A stretch of DNA of 64,000 bases from Apoda limacodes (GCA_946406115.1 OX291555.1:15146001-15210000); one strand, 5' to 3'; numbered from the stretch's first letter, positions 44,914 through 55,715 are shown. The notes: generated by a model from the letters alone, not told the origin. Translations and numbers: made by a program.

Positions 44914-45153
44914 GGTAGAGAGAGAGCCTGCTGTGCGGAGGGCGCAGGTTTGATTCCCGCACAGAACATACATTTTTAGATGAAAATTTGTATTGTCTTG
45001 AGTCTCGATATTTCTATGTATACCTATGTAGGTCAGTATTTACAAAAAGAAAATAATTAGGTATTTGTACCAGTTGTCTGGTGCTCATAATTCAAGCTTT
45101 GCTTATCCTACTTATATTAGTGGCGTTTTGTTGAACGACATAATGTACATTTT
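44914..45153 (+). mobile_element. tRNA-derived SINE, same family as 4.8 kb
   Basis: B box GCAGGTTTGATTCCCGC, then ACATACATTTTTAGATGAAA, a TACCAGTTGTCTGGTGCTC segment and the family end AAGCTTTGCTTATCC...ACGACATAATGTACATTTT. The A-box region is degraded. Confidence 0.65.
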
Positions 45154-45283
45154 GCGCTTAATGTCGATAATCCAACTAAAGAGCATGAGCCAAGACTTGA
45201 TATAGAATTTTCATACAGAATTTATTTCTTCTTAATTTAGCTGGATTATGATATTAAACGCATTGAAGCAGAAAACAAAACGC

Positions 45284-45602
45284 ACCTATTATAAATTTGA
45301 AAGTTTGTATGTCTGGATGGATGTTTGTTACTCAATCATGTTCAACCACTGGACGGATCGGGATGAAACTTGGCATACATATAGATTAGGTCCTGGAATA
45401 GCATATAGGCTACTTTTTATCCCTAAAATTCAAAAGTTCGTGCGGGAATAACTATAACAAAGTTAAACGAACTATTACTGCACCTATAGCATGCTATAGC
45501 AATTCACTGGTATAACTAATTAATAAATCAATTGGAGTTAATTAAGGAGTTCCACGCCGATAACCGAATTTAGGGCGGGCAGAACCGCTGGCAAAGTCTT
45601 GT
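45284..45602 (+). mobile_element. Helitron-like nonautonomous element
   Basis: CTATTATAAATTTGAAAGTT, GGATGGATGTTTGTTACTC, GACGGATCGGGATGAAACTT, then CGATAACCGAATTTAGGGCG and CCGCTGGCAAAGTCTTG. The terminal TC and CTAG are eroded. Confidence 0.6.
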
Positions 45603-46374
45603 TTAGAATAAGATGGCCCTATGTGAGGTGTCCAGGAATATTCGATTTTTTTTTATAAATAAATACAATTATAAAATAATAATAATCTTGAATGTTATAA
45701 ACTTGTAAACAAAAAAGTCTGAACATGACCTTAGCTTATTGCACAACATCTTTTTAACATACCTACTGAACTAACAAAGATCACAAATCCTTGACTGTGA
45801 CTTAAATACAATCTAGGCATTACGTCATGTATATCTTGTTTTGGTAGTGTTACAATTTGTGCAACTGTTAACTGTTTTCTTCTTTTTCTGTCCATTTTAC
45901 AATTTTTTATTAATATATTCATAAAATTCTAAAAATAAATAAATTTTTTTTTAAAACAAAGCATTGAAAAAAAATAGATTAAAATTAAACGTCTGATTAC
46001 ACGGACACTCAAGGAGGTTGAATTTATAAAACGTCTGATTACACGGACACTCAAGGAGGTTGTATTTATAAGGTAGGAACTCCACTATGAAATAGGTTCC
46101 AAAATTCATCAAAAGGCGGTGAAAAAATAGGTGTTTGAATTTTTCATGGAAATCCGTTATTTTCAAACTTAAATCCCTAAAAAATAGCGAGCACTATTTT
46201 GTAGGAATTTTTATACGGATTTTCATTTCTTTTGGTAAATCGTCTTAAATTAAACTTTATTTAAGAATCCGTTTTTTTCTTTAATAAAATCATGAAAATT
46301 GTTAATTACATAATTATAGACTTCTAGTTGCAATAAGAACTTTTTAACACAAAAAAAAAAAACAACTGGCTTCA
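45603..46374. other. Noncoding stretch holding a 42-bp tandem duplication
   Basis: At 45989-46072 a 42-bp unit starting ACGTCTGATTACACGGACAC is present twice, almost identical. Otherwise AT-rich; frames of 63 and 71 codons are unsupported. Confidence 0.5.
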
Positions 46375-46577
46375 AATGATGCACTAAAAAGGTAAAAATA
46401 ACAACTCATTTCCAAAAATCTGATCTGAATTATAGTTTGAAATTGGTGTCATGAAAGTAAAGGGTGTTATAAACGTCAAACTATAAATTCAGATCAGATT
46501 TTTGGAAATAAGTAATTATTTTATATATGACAGATCTTTGGCCAAATATACAGCCTTCTCCTTTTTTTGAAGTTGGT
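46375..46577. mobile_element. Foldback copy of the ACCGACTTCAAA family
   Basis: The left end ACTGGCTTCAAATGATGCAC and right end TTTTTTTGAAGTTGGTT are roughly inverse. Inside, CATTTCCAAAAATCTGATCTGAATTATAGTTTGA (46408-46441) is mirrored by TCAAACTATAAATTCAGATC and AGATTTTTGGAAAT (46478-46509), giving a strong hairpin with a loop of about 35 bases. Confidence 0.6.
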
Positions 46578-46605
46578 TATAAAGTGAGTAAAAAAATGCA
46601 CGGCA

Positions 46606-46608
<3 letters not shown>

Positions 46609-46656
<48 letters not shown>
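46609..46656 (+). repeat. (AT)n microsatellite
   Basis: About 20 pure AT units followed by GTATATAT. Confidence 0.97.
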
Positions 46657-46879
46657 TTAAGAATGTTTAAGTGTATGTTTTGTTGTTAAATAAATAAGAT
46701 TGTATGGGAGCATCACCGTCTGATTAGACGGGGTAAAGAGTGTGTGTAACCTGTAACCGCTGATTTCCGCATCACGAAGCCGAAGGAAACATACCTACAT
46801 ACACAAATTAAATAATTTAGAATCTCACTTTTATAAGTCTGTTAAAACTGGGTCATTGATCTGCCTCTATTTACCACAG

Positions 46880-47025
46880 AAGTACAGTTAATAGGCACAT
46901 AGCGTGGTTATATGTAGCTAAAGCTATAGCTTGTTTTAGAAAACTTTCTTACTACCAAGAACTTGCCGTATAAATCATATACCGATACCTGAATTGTGCG
47001 CAAGCGAAGTCGCTGGCAAAGCTAG
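46880..47025 (+). mobile_element. Helitron-like element, 3' part
   Basis: TAGCTAAAGCTATAGCTTG, then ATACCGATACCTGAATTGTG and the end GTCGCTGGCAAAGCTAG followed by T. The 5' half is not recognisable. Confidence 0.45.
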
Positions 47026-47869
47026 TTAAATTATAAATAGAGCTGTGGTATTTCGTAAATAATCCCTTCCGAGGCTGTGAAAAGGTGTAATAATTTTTAT
47101 CACTAAAATCCGGGACAATCTTTTTATCTAAAAGTGGATTTAGAAGTGTTTACCGAAAACTTCTAATCTAATAGATAACATTATTTATATAGTTCCGTTG
47201 CTAGTGGAATAAAACTAACCTATTATTACATCGATAAAGTAAATATATATATATATATATATATATGTGTTTTTTTTTCACCTTTTTACTTATTTCACTA
47301 ACAAATGAACAAACTTTCGCATTTATATATTAGTAAGTATTGTGATAAATAAAAGATTAAATCGATTTTTTATTTACCTAGTCTTAACATCAGGTTCAAA
47401 AATTTACAATCACCAAATGCGACCTTCACAGTAACATCACAATACGTGCCTAATTTACCAAACTTTAGTACCGAGGGGTAAGCTTTTATGTTTATAATCT
47501 GAGGGTTCTGTATAAGCAATTAAATTAATGCTATTTATGTCTATGTGTCGATGTAACACGCCATGTGTCGGTAGTTTTATCTTTTTTTATTTAGTTTATT
47601 TGTATGTATTACTTACCGATATAAATTTTTAACGTGTTCTGTTCGTACTGGAAAGGTAAAAAACAAATTATGGTATCGCAAATTTAAACATATCTCTAAA
47701 TAGGTATTTTCTAAGTTTCTTTAGAATCTACAGTGTAAAGTATGTTAATTTTCACAGGATAACCCTAAAAAAAATATTTTTTATTGAAGGGCCAGATTAC
47801 CGTAGGTCAAAGTTCGAAAATTCAATATCTTTTTAAAATCAAATTTTATTGCCTACCATCCGTCTACCT
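47026..47869. other. Noncoding stretch
   Basis: An (AT)n tract lies at 47243-47266. No gene or other repeat is recognised. Confidence 0.4.
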
Positions 47870-48118
47870 AACCATACTAATATTATAAAAACGAAAGTAA
47901 CTCTGTCTGTTTGTCTGTCCGTTAGTTCTTCACGCTTAAACCGCTTAACCGATTAAGATAAAATTCGGCATGGAGATAGTTTGAGTTCCGAAGAATGACA
48001 TAGGCTACTTAAAAACGTTAAGTGTGAATTCGGTTTTTTTTTTATAATTGAGAAGCTGTCGTTGCAATCCTACAACGATAACCAAATGAGAGCGGATGAA
48101 ACCGCAGGCAAAAGGTTG
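47870..48118 (+). mobile_element. Helitron-like element, diverged
   Basis: CATACTAATATTATAAAAAC, then TTCTTCACGCTTAAACCGC, GAATGACATAGGCTACTT and a 3' side AACGATAACCAAATGAGAGC...ACCGCAGGCAAAAG. CTAG is not preserved. Confidence 0.5.
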
Positions 48119-48212
48119 TTATTACACCCACCTAGAGGTATAGCTCCTGACTCCCGTGCTACCAGCCCTATTAAAATCTAATCAGTTCCTTCTTGAAAAA
48201 CCACATACTTAC

Positions 48213-48311
48213 CTACGTTGTTGCTCATTTTCTTATCTGTCCATACTGTAGGCAATCCCCAGGGATAATCTCGACAGAGACACAATATAACAGGCAAGCT
48301 TATTCCAAAAC
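48213..48311 (-). CDS. Candidate internal coding exon of an unidentified gene
   Basis: I cannot name the protein. On the minus strand an open frame reads GFGISLPVILCLCRDYPW, then GLPTVWTDKKMSNNV, and meets a consensus donor (GTAG followed by GTAAGTATG) in phase 1. A plausible acceptor, GAATTTAACTTAG, gives a 99-nt phase 1-1 exon. The frame stays open further upstream, with LKERSEFNL and an ATG at 48360 that is immediately preceded by a stop, so a longer first exon from 48360 is the alternative. The peptide has a hydrophobic stretch and a Trp/Pro-rich turn and reads like real protein. I considered the insect DM4/DM12 family from the G.GI.LPV pattern, but the match is too short to claim. It lies 5' of the signal-peptide exon on the same strand but probably belongs to another transcript. 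Confidence 0.35.
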
Positions 48312-48404
48312 CTAAGTTAAATTCAGAACGTTCTTTTAAAATCACACTGTGCATGACCATTTACTTTCTTTTATAGGATCCATACTTTCCTTTCCAATAG
48401 GATC

Positions 48405-48790
48405 CAATCTATACATATAATAAAATGGTAGGCAAGTCAAAACTGTACATTGAATATTTTTTTAAAAGAATACTTGGTGTGTGATCTTCAATCGATACCG
48501 AAGCCAAAAATATAGTTTTTAGAATTTTTGTCTGTTTGTCTGTATGTATGTTTGGGATAAACTTATATATATTTGACTTGCTTCTTAATTATTAACTATT
48601 CTACTCACACATAGCTACTTATTTTATGTTAAAAAACCGTGTAAAGTCATAACTTAGATGTGTTATACATTTTTCACCATATAAAAATGTTTCCTATTTG
48701 CTAACTAGATGGCGTTGGTGTTGAATTAGATCGCGTTATGGTTTCGTTTACAAAATGTGATGTTATAGTATAGCGTTCACGTTAACGTTC
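48405..48790 (-). repeat. RTE-like 3' repeat, inverse of the 43.4-kb copy
   Basis: Reverse complement matches 43433-43990: TATACATATAATAAAATGG, GTACATTGAATATTTTTTTA AAAGAATACTTGG, CAATCGATACCGA, TGTCTGTTTGTCTGTATG, then CTAACTAGATGGCGTTGG. A central segment present at 43.7 kb is missing here. Confidence 0.65.
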
Positions 48791-48884
48791 AATATTAAAT
48801 TGCATGATAAGTATGGCCGTAAAAATACTATACAGACTCTCATTTAGGACTTTATAGGATTAGAAATAAATTACCCTTTAATGG

Positions 48885-48968
48885 TCAGTGGTAGCGTAGG
48901 TCTAAAGTGACCGCTTACCATCAGGCGAACCGTACGCTTGTTTGCCACCATAGTGGTAGAAATAAAAA
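48885..48968 (+). mobile_element. CR1/Zenon-like LINE, extreme 3' end only
   Basis: AGTGACCGCTTACCATCAGG, CGAACCGTACGCTTGTTTGC and CACCATAGTGGTAGAAATAA are the family's noncoding terminus; no coding part is included. Confidence 0.7.
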
Positions 48969-48970
48969 AG

Positions 48971-49489
48971 ATTGCTTGTGAGAATTTTAGTTTAAAATAT
49001 CTTTTAGTTTGGTTTAAAAATTGTGTGCAATAACATAATACCCTTGAAGCATTTTATGTAAATTACGAACACAAATGGGGGTCAGTAGGTATCTATACCG
49101 TAGTCAAGTCAAACAGTTTAAGCAAACAGACAAACTGACAAATCAAATACTTTCAATGTCACGCTCACTTTCTGTAGAGAGATATAGAGAGGGAGAGAGA
49201 TAGATATATAAATACATGGAGGTTGTCGTGACTTGACTTGTTTGATTTGTTTATTTCACACAAATACAATGTATTAGAATGGTGGCTGGTGTAACACGCG
49301 TTCTTGGTTTAATATTTTTTTTAAGGAAAAAACCAAGCAACTTTAGTATGTACGTTAATTGATATTTTGATAACGTCTACGGAAACGAAGTTAACATTTT
49401 ATTTGAAAACTATAGCTTTTTGTTACGTTGTTTCTCTTTTTAAACAACTGATGAGACACCTATTCTGAAAGGGTTATACTAAATTAGGA
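48971..49489. other. Noncoding stretch
   Basis: A GA-rich tract (GAGAGATATAGAGAGGGAGA) lies near 49175-49205. Nothing else recognised. Confidence 0.4.
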
Positions 49490-49700
49490 ACCTTCCCCGG
49501 CGTGTGCAACAATTTACCAAAATTTCAATCCAATCGGTTTGTCCTTAGTATGCGAGTCCGACTGCCACATAATCCTTTTTTTACATATAAAACTTGCTCT
49601 AACAATAACGAACACAGAAGAAAGAACTATCCAAATCGGTTCAGCCGTTCTCAAGTTTTTGTGAGATTAACGCACGTCAATTGATTAATATACAAAAATT
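49490..49700 (+). repeat. RTE-type LINE 3' end remnants
   Basis: AACAATTTACCAAAATTTCA ATCCAATCGG and later ATCCAAATCGGTTCAGCCG TTCTCAAGTTTTTGTGAG are the standard pre-terminal motifs of lepidopteran RTE-like repeats, here in two partial pieces in tandem. Confidence 0.45.
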
Positions 49701-50204
49701 GTTTCCAAAATAAAAACAACGTTCTCTGATTGGTCTAAAATAAAGGAGACGCAATTTTCATACAGTATGCAGTGAAAGTTCAACAGTTCAAGGAAAATAA
49801 GCAAAGAAGAAACCAACTGAAGAAAGAACAAGTTATATATATATATGTCAAGAAAGAACCAACATTTTTATAACTCAAGATTACTTCAAGAAAGAAGTAA
49901 CATTTTTATAAATCAAGAAAATTCGTAGAAGTGAAGTAAAATCAGTGAAGCGTAAATTAAAATCACGATTTTAAAGAAAGTGTTTGTAATTTATAGATGT
50001 TTGTAAATTATAATTTTGAGAAATGTTAAATGTGTTGTCGAAATAAGTGTAAATTGCGTTTAAGGCAATTATAAGCTGTTGCAAGCAGAATCCAATTGGT
50101 TTCATTTTTTCAATTTTACAGTGGGCTTTTTCAGAGCCCACATTTCTATAAACCTACAGTCCACTAGCTCTGTCCGCCGTATTAGATCAGATGGGTAACC
50201 AGAC

Positions 50205-50529
50205 TAGCGTTGCCAGATTTTTTTCGATTCTTTCGTCGAAAGCGGGACATAGTAAACAAACGTATATAATCAAAAGTTTTTGAATATTTATCTTTTTATT
50301 TGAGTTCAAATTACGTTTACATGAAAATAGATAGGTAACTAGTAAAAATATCCATAGAAAAGCGGCCAGTCCACACTTGTCTGTGCCACCCGCCCGCGCA
50401 TTCTCAGTACGCTGCACGCACGGTCGAGTTATTCCCGAAAAGCGGGGTTAAGCCTTTCCCGCGCGGGACATTTAATTTTGATTTAAAAATCGGGACGTCC
50501 CGCCAAAATCGGGACGTCTGGCAACGCTG
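50205..50529. mobile_element. hAT-type MITE, 325 bp
   Basis: The ends are TAGCGTTGCCAGA and TCTGGCAACGCTG, inverse except for the outermost base. They are flanked by a perfect 8-bp direct duplication AACCAGAC (50197-50204 and 50530-50537). An 8-bp duplication with a CAGCGTTGCCAG-type terminus is the signature of hAT elements. Subterminal AAAGCGGGACA, GCGGGACATTT and repeated ATCGGGACGTC words may be transposase-binding repeats. No transposase. The minus-strand frame over it is incidental. Confidence 0.85.
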
Positions 50530-50546
50530 AACCAGACCTAGGTATA

Positions 50547-50743
50547 TAGTGCAACAAACTTTTCTGACCCTCTGAGGCGCGTTCATAAACCCAACTCAGG
50601 TTAACCTGAGTCGCAGTGACAGCAGGATAACAAATACTAACATTTCTCTACAGTACAGAAAGAGACAGCACAAAATTCTAACCCGGCAAAGTGAGTTTTT
50701 GAACGCTGTCTAGAGGATCAGAAAAGTTTGTTTTGTTGTACTG
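50547..50743. mobile_element. Tc1/mariner-like MITE, copy 3
   Basis: Left AGTGCAACAAACTTTTCTGA and right TCAGAAAAGTTTGTTTTGTT GTACTG are inverse and have TA on each side. The interior differs from the 15.5- and 22.1-kb copies and contains a perfect 18-bp palindrome, ACTCAGGTTAACCTGAGT, at 50594-50611. It lies only 9 bases beyond the hAT MITE's duplication. Confidence 0.6.
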
Positions 50744-51237
50744 TATCTACTTCCTTATTAAAGTCAGAAAAAAACCATTTTTTCAATTTTTTGAAGAGAT
50801 TAAAATTACTTTGACTTTATTTTATTTTATAAAGCTTAAATAATATATTAACCAACACCTGAACAGACAGACAGTTATAAAACATCAATGAATTCATCTA
50901 TAAATTTAATTATGAAAGATCCAATCAATATCTTTATAACTCATAAATTCCGTAACAAATTAATTGTAATTTAAATAATAATTTAACATTACGACATTGG
51001 TCTGGCATCGTTGTTATGAAATACGGGGTAGGGGTCATTGGAACAACTTTCTTGATACTTGATAAGGGGCTCTTTCAGCAAGCAAGATTTATGCGTAATG
51101 TCGAATGCACTGACTTATCAACTGCGATAGTGGGCAACACTGGTCGTGCAACGCAATATTTAATTATTTATCTACATGTTATGCTTTTTTGTTATGTATC
51201 TACTTAACTTTTATGAACTTAATGTTATCTAATATCT

Positions 51238-51266
51238 TTAATCGAGCAATTCTTGTATATACATAT
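51238..51266 (+). repeat. Dispersed repeat family X, copy 3, left piece
   Basis: TAATCGAGCAATTCTTGTA followed by TATACATAT matches the outer end of the copy at 20.4 kb. It is separated from its other part (52945 on) by the element at 51267-52943. Confidence 0.55.
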
Positions 51267-52943
51267 AGGGCATGAATATCGGAATCTCGGAATATCGAAA
51301 TCCCGGAATCTCGGAACGTCAAATCCGATATTATAATATCCGATACTGAGTAGTCCAATATCGTAATATCGGAATTAGTCAAATATTCTGTTTAAATTTT
51401 AAATTAAGACGTAAACGATTTGATGTTGTCTCACTACCTTCTTATTGAGCTGCTAAAAAGTTAAGAATGTTATTACAGCTTTCGTACTATCTTCCATCAA
51501 AGTCCAACAAACTGTCATACAGCACTCGGTACACTATCCACGAACAGACACGTTGCTTAAAAAAAATCTTAGGGGGGCCCGAGTCGGACACTTAAAATTT
51601 GGGGGCATGAGCACCCTTAGGCACCATAGAGTCGGCGCTACTGCAACGAAGGGCGAGGACGAGAGTATTGAAAGGCAAATCTACACTTCGTACAACGTCG
51701 CCTCGCCTTGAACGACTACCGGAATTTGTCAGTTATTGTCCTCGAGTCAAAGGCAGTCTCTATATATTTTGACTGGTGTCGCGAATACGACATATATATG
51801 GTATATAGCAGACACAATATTGAAATTCATGTTCAGTAAACTTGAGAAACAAATCACTTTATCTTAAATCATGTCTCGCTATGAACTTGCAAAGCTTAAT
51901 ACAAAAGATGCCAATTAATAGCAGTAGTACCATTCCTACCTTTATAATTCTTAAAGTTTCTATTGGCTTCAAAAGGCGACAATTTTTTCAAACCTACGAG
52001 TAAAAAAGTATATAGTGCGTATACATGCCCTAAACCTCAAATATAATGGAAACCCTGTATGCACTGAAGCTGTCACAGAAACAAAGACTAAGTTGAGGTA
52101 GTTTTATTACTTTCCGATTAAAGTAACTACCTACCCAACCACTACAAGGTGTGATATGACTTTTGAGCAAGAATTTGAGAAAATCTGAAAAAATAAGAAG
52201 GCCTTGCCTGTGGACGCCAATTTTTATCTCTTTGAAATTATAATAGCTTATTAACTTATATGCGACAAAAACGGAAAGAGATATTAGTGTATATATAACA
52301 TGCGTACAGAGAGTTTGTATTTTACATAAGTTTTGCTTTAAAATAAGCTGTTGAAAATAAGCGTGCTTTTCGTCAGCTGAATATTTATAATGCATTGTCC
52401 GAAGTTTGCCTTTAATTTATTGAGAATGCACTATCAAGTTTATCACTTAAAAACATATACATAACATATATGAATGTAATAAATAAGTAGTTTCGTTCCA
52501 TTTGAGTTTTTTTATTTAATCAGTAGCAGAAGAGTAGCGGAGTGGAGGAGTTTCTATGAACGCATTATGAAGAAAAGAGATGATTTTCTATAAAATAAAT
52601 AAATAGTACAGGATTAGTAGTTTTATTGTTAATTTTTTTCAATTTTTGACTAAGTATTTTAGTGAAGTTATTTCAGAAGGTATTTTTAATTTCGATATTG
52701 TTCATAAGTTGTGCTATTTTTAAATATATTTATCAAAATTGATCTGAGTTTTATGTTTTTTTTTATAGTTCAATCGTCACAGTAGTTGTTTTATTTATAT
52801 GTTGATAACAAAAATAAATTAATTTATAACATCTTGTATCTAATACAACTTTGTGAAAAATATGTTCAATTCCGATATTAGTATCGGAATTCCGATACTA
52901 AAATATAATATCGGAATTGAAAACCTTCCGATATTACATGCCC
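51267..52943. mobile_element. 1.68-kb inverted-repeat element nested in repeat X
   Basis: The left end AGGGCATGAATATCGG and the right end CCGATATTACATGCCC are inverse apart from a one-base gap and the outer A. Both ends carry clusters of TATCGGAAT / ATTCCGATA words in direct and inverse orientation over about 80-100 bp. An identical 11-bp TATATACATAT abuts each side, but the site is AT-repeat DNA, so the true duplication length is uncertain. The largest frame is 121 codons on the minus strand (52030-52395), with no transposase motif I can see. The interior includes a GGGGGGCCCGAGTCGGACAC segment that may itself be a repeat. Superfamily unknown; a MULE-like element would fit a 9-11-bp duplication. 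Confidence 0.65.
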
Positions 52944-52944
52944 T

Positions 52945-53275
52945 ATATACATATGTATATATATATAATCTGAGTCTCGGAAACAGCTCCAACAATTTTC
53001 ATGGAATTTAGTATGCGGGGGGTTTCGAGGGTGATAAATCTATTTAGCTAGTGTTAATTTTTATAAAACGTCGTTTTGTCTGTGTTTTCAGGCAACGATA
53101 AACTGAAAATATGACTCTTTCTGACATCTGTTGGCGAGTAGTAATACTATTATTATTCTTGACACTAGATGGCGTTGTTAAGCAATGCTCAGGCTACTTG
53201 ACAATAGATGTCGCTGTTAAAAAAAAACGAGCAAAGGTCGTTCGGTCTTCCAGATATTTGATATTTATTTATCAT
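52945..53275 (+). repeat. Dispersed repeat family X, copy 3, main piece
   Basis: ATAATCTGAGTCTCGGAAAC, TTCATGGAATTTAGTATGCG, AAACGTCGTTTTGTCTGTG and ACTTGACAATAGATGTCGC are homologous to 8.5 kb. The ACTAGATGGCGTTGTTAA motif occurs twice (53166 and 53202 regions), a local duplication not present in copy 1. Confidence 0.65.
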
Positions 53276-54550
53276 TTAAACAACTAAAACCCTGGAAAAG
53301 CCTTACTTCGGTATAGGTTTGCTTTGCGCATCTGGATGGTGATGGTCAAACTTTTAGTGAGATATAAGATTTTTTATTTAGGTTAGAAATGCACGCAAAA
53401 ATGGGAGAAATTCGCTAGAGAAGACCATAGGCTTAGAATTTTACGGCTCGCTTAGAAAAGCGTTTTTTTTAAACTGTTTACTGCAGTTGGCCGATACAGC
53501 CATTACTGCTTCACCGGGCTTCAGGGGCGAGACCCTGTAGGAATCTCAGCCCGTATAGTGCTCAACGCTCAAGGGCTCCCCGCAGGGGCAGCCTCGGCTT
53601 GGGTTGTCGCACTTGGAGTAAGAAATGCGCATAGACTTCAAATTCTTTAATCTGTCTTATGGATGTCCAGTGCAAAAACACAGAATAATTAATCAAAAGG
53701 CATTTGAGACAAGAAAGACACTACACGTTCGGTTCGTCTCTGTCACACTGTTTTGACCATTTATTTTCACAGCTGGCTAGGAAATGCGATGTCCAGTCCT
53801 TCTATCTCTATGGGGAGGACATCGTAAATTTTTTTTACGGCTCCAGAATTAAGCAAATTCCCTGTGTATCTAAGACACAGTTTACAGACCGTCAGATTTA
53901 GTTTTCTTTAGTTTTTTTATAGACTGTAACATAAATGCTCATGTGTATAGAACGTGCTACCACTTTATCAAAGTACCACGTAGGCGTTCGCAACATAGTT
54001 ATTGACGTAAACTTCGATAAGCTATCGATTTTACTTGTGTACCTTTCGTATGGGAACGTGAAAGTGAAATTGATTATCTTAAATCAAACTATTTTTTCCT
54101 TTATATTTAAATTATAACACAGTAGCTGATCCCTGCGATTTTGCCCGCGTAGTACCTACCTATAGGAATATAGGAAATGTTGAACAAATATTCCTACAGG
54201 AGTAAATGTCCTTCCTCTAAATTTTGGCTGTCTCCTAGTTAAATGTTATCAGGATTGTTTCAGCAGGTTAACCTTGAAAAGGTGCATGACAAAGGCAGAT
54301 GACGGACAAACAACATTTACCACAATGATATACTTTACCAGATAAATACAATGAATCTCTGAATCTCTAATAGACAATAACAGTGTTGTTTGTTTTGACA
54401 CATATTTGCTAGACGACCGATCGTAAAAGTAGCATATTGATACACGCCTCTACCTTTTTCTAACAATCTGGGGCGAGCGGGCTCTAACTACACCTAAACA
54501 TAAACAACATAATTGCTGGACTGGATTTGGAGCACCTTCTTTAGTAGTAC
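53276..54550. other. Noncoding stretch with one GC-rich segment
   Basis: 53485-53625 is GC-rich (GCTTCACCGGGCTTCAGGGG, CTCAAGGGCTCCCCGCAGGG) and may be part of a dispersed repeat. The plus frames at 53.70-53.90 and 53.94-54.12 kb carry no domain. Confidence 0.35.
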
Positions 54551-55300
54551 TTTTTTTTTTTTTTTTTATACCACTAAGGTGGCAAACAAGCCTACGGTCC
54601 GCCTGATGGTAAGCGGTCACCGTAGCCTATGAACGTTTGCAACACCAGGGGCATCACTCGCGCGTTGCCGACCCTTCAGAAATCTAATAACTTCTTTTTT
54701 GAAGAACCCGATACTGTAGTCCTTAGAGAAAACCTCGGCAGGGAGCTCATTCCACAACCCAAGCGTTCGCGGAAGGAAGTTTCTCTGAAACCGCACTGTA
54801 CGCGACCATTACGGTTCCAAAGTGTGAGAATGAATTCCCTGTCGATGGCGAGCGGTGCGATGGTAGAAAGTAGCCGTGGGCATCATTTCGAACAATTCCT
54901 CAGAACACAATCCATTGTACAAGCGGTAGAACACACACAGGGAGGCAAAGTCTCTCCTGAGACTTAAGGGCTCGATACCGTAAGTGAGTTTGGGATCGTC
55001 GACAATTCTCACAGCCCGTCGTTGAACCGAGTCAAAAGGGCCAAGCTGGTATCCGGGTGCACCCGCCCAGAGATGGCAGCAGTACTCCATATGGGGCCGG
55101 ACTTGCGACTTGTAAAGTAGCAACCTTTGCCCCGACGTGAAGTACTGCTTCGCTCTGTTGAGTACACTAAGTTTTTTGGACCGCAAGCTTTATCTTGTCT
55201 AGCAAATGATCTCGGAACTGAATATCGCTGGAGATGTCAACGCCAAGGATCCCAATGCTCTTGGAGATGGAGAGGGGAGTGTTCTGGAGTGGTGTGGACT
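54551..55300 (-). mobile_element. CR1/Zenon-like LINE, longest 3' fragment
   Basis: Read on the minus strand: SISKSIGILGVDISSDIQF and RDHLLDKIKLA, a one-base frameshift, then VLNRAKQYFTSGQRLLLYK, SQVRPHMEYCCHLWAGAPG, PFDSVQRRAVRIV, LRRDFASLCVFYRLYNGLCS and ARHRQGIHSHTLEP. ILGVDIS...F.DHL...A..A and LWAGAP mark the post-reverse-transcriptase region of CR1-clade LINEs. After the noncoding end with GTTTGCCACCTTAGTGG, a poly-A tail (18 T on the plus strand, 54551-54568) marks the 3' terminus. The catalytic domain is absent. The 112-codon plus-strand frame is a shadow. Confidence 0.85.
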
Positions 55301-55715
55301 TACCTACGAAATTCCAAATTTTTCTGACCGGGTAGTCAAAAATCAAAACTACCTACAGTCGTCATATTGCAATGGTGTGAACTTACGACACGAGCGACCA
55401 AACACAAGATCAGAAAGTCAAAAAAGTTTATAGGTACTACTTACTCAATTCCTTAGTGCACGATTTCAATTCTCACTTAGCCGTTTTTTGTTTTTTTTTA
55501 AATCTTATCTTCACAAACAATTATCACAGGTTATGCAATGAAGATAAGCCTTTTATTTTCATTCAAATATTTCATAGGTACATATGTTTCTTAATAACCT
55601 ACTGGTTGCTATGCAATAATCGATTAAATTACTAAATACATAAATATATTTGAACATTGGTGTCATGGACATTAGCATGTTAAGTGTTGTGAATGGGTAG
55701 GCAACCCCGCAGTAA
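55301..55715. other. Noncoding stretch
   Basis: Nothing recognised between the CR1 copy and the Helitron-like element. Confidence 0.4.

Noticed and set aside
54629..54967. 112-codon plus-strand frame
   Set aside because: Shadow of the CR1 fragment read on the minus strand; the same shadow recurs at other CR1 copies.
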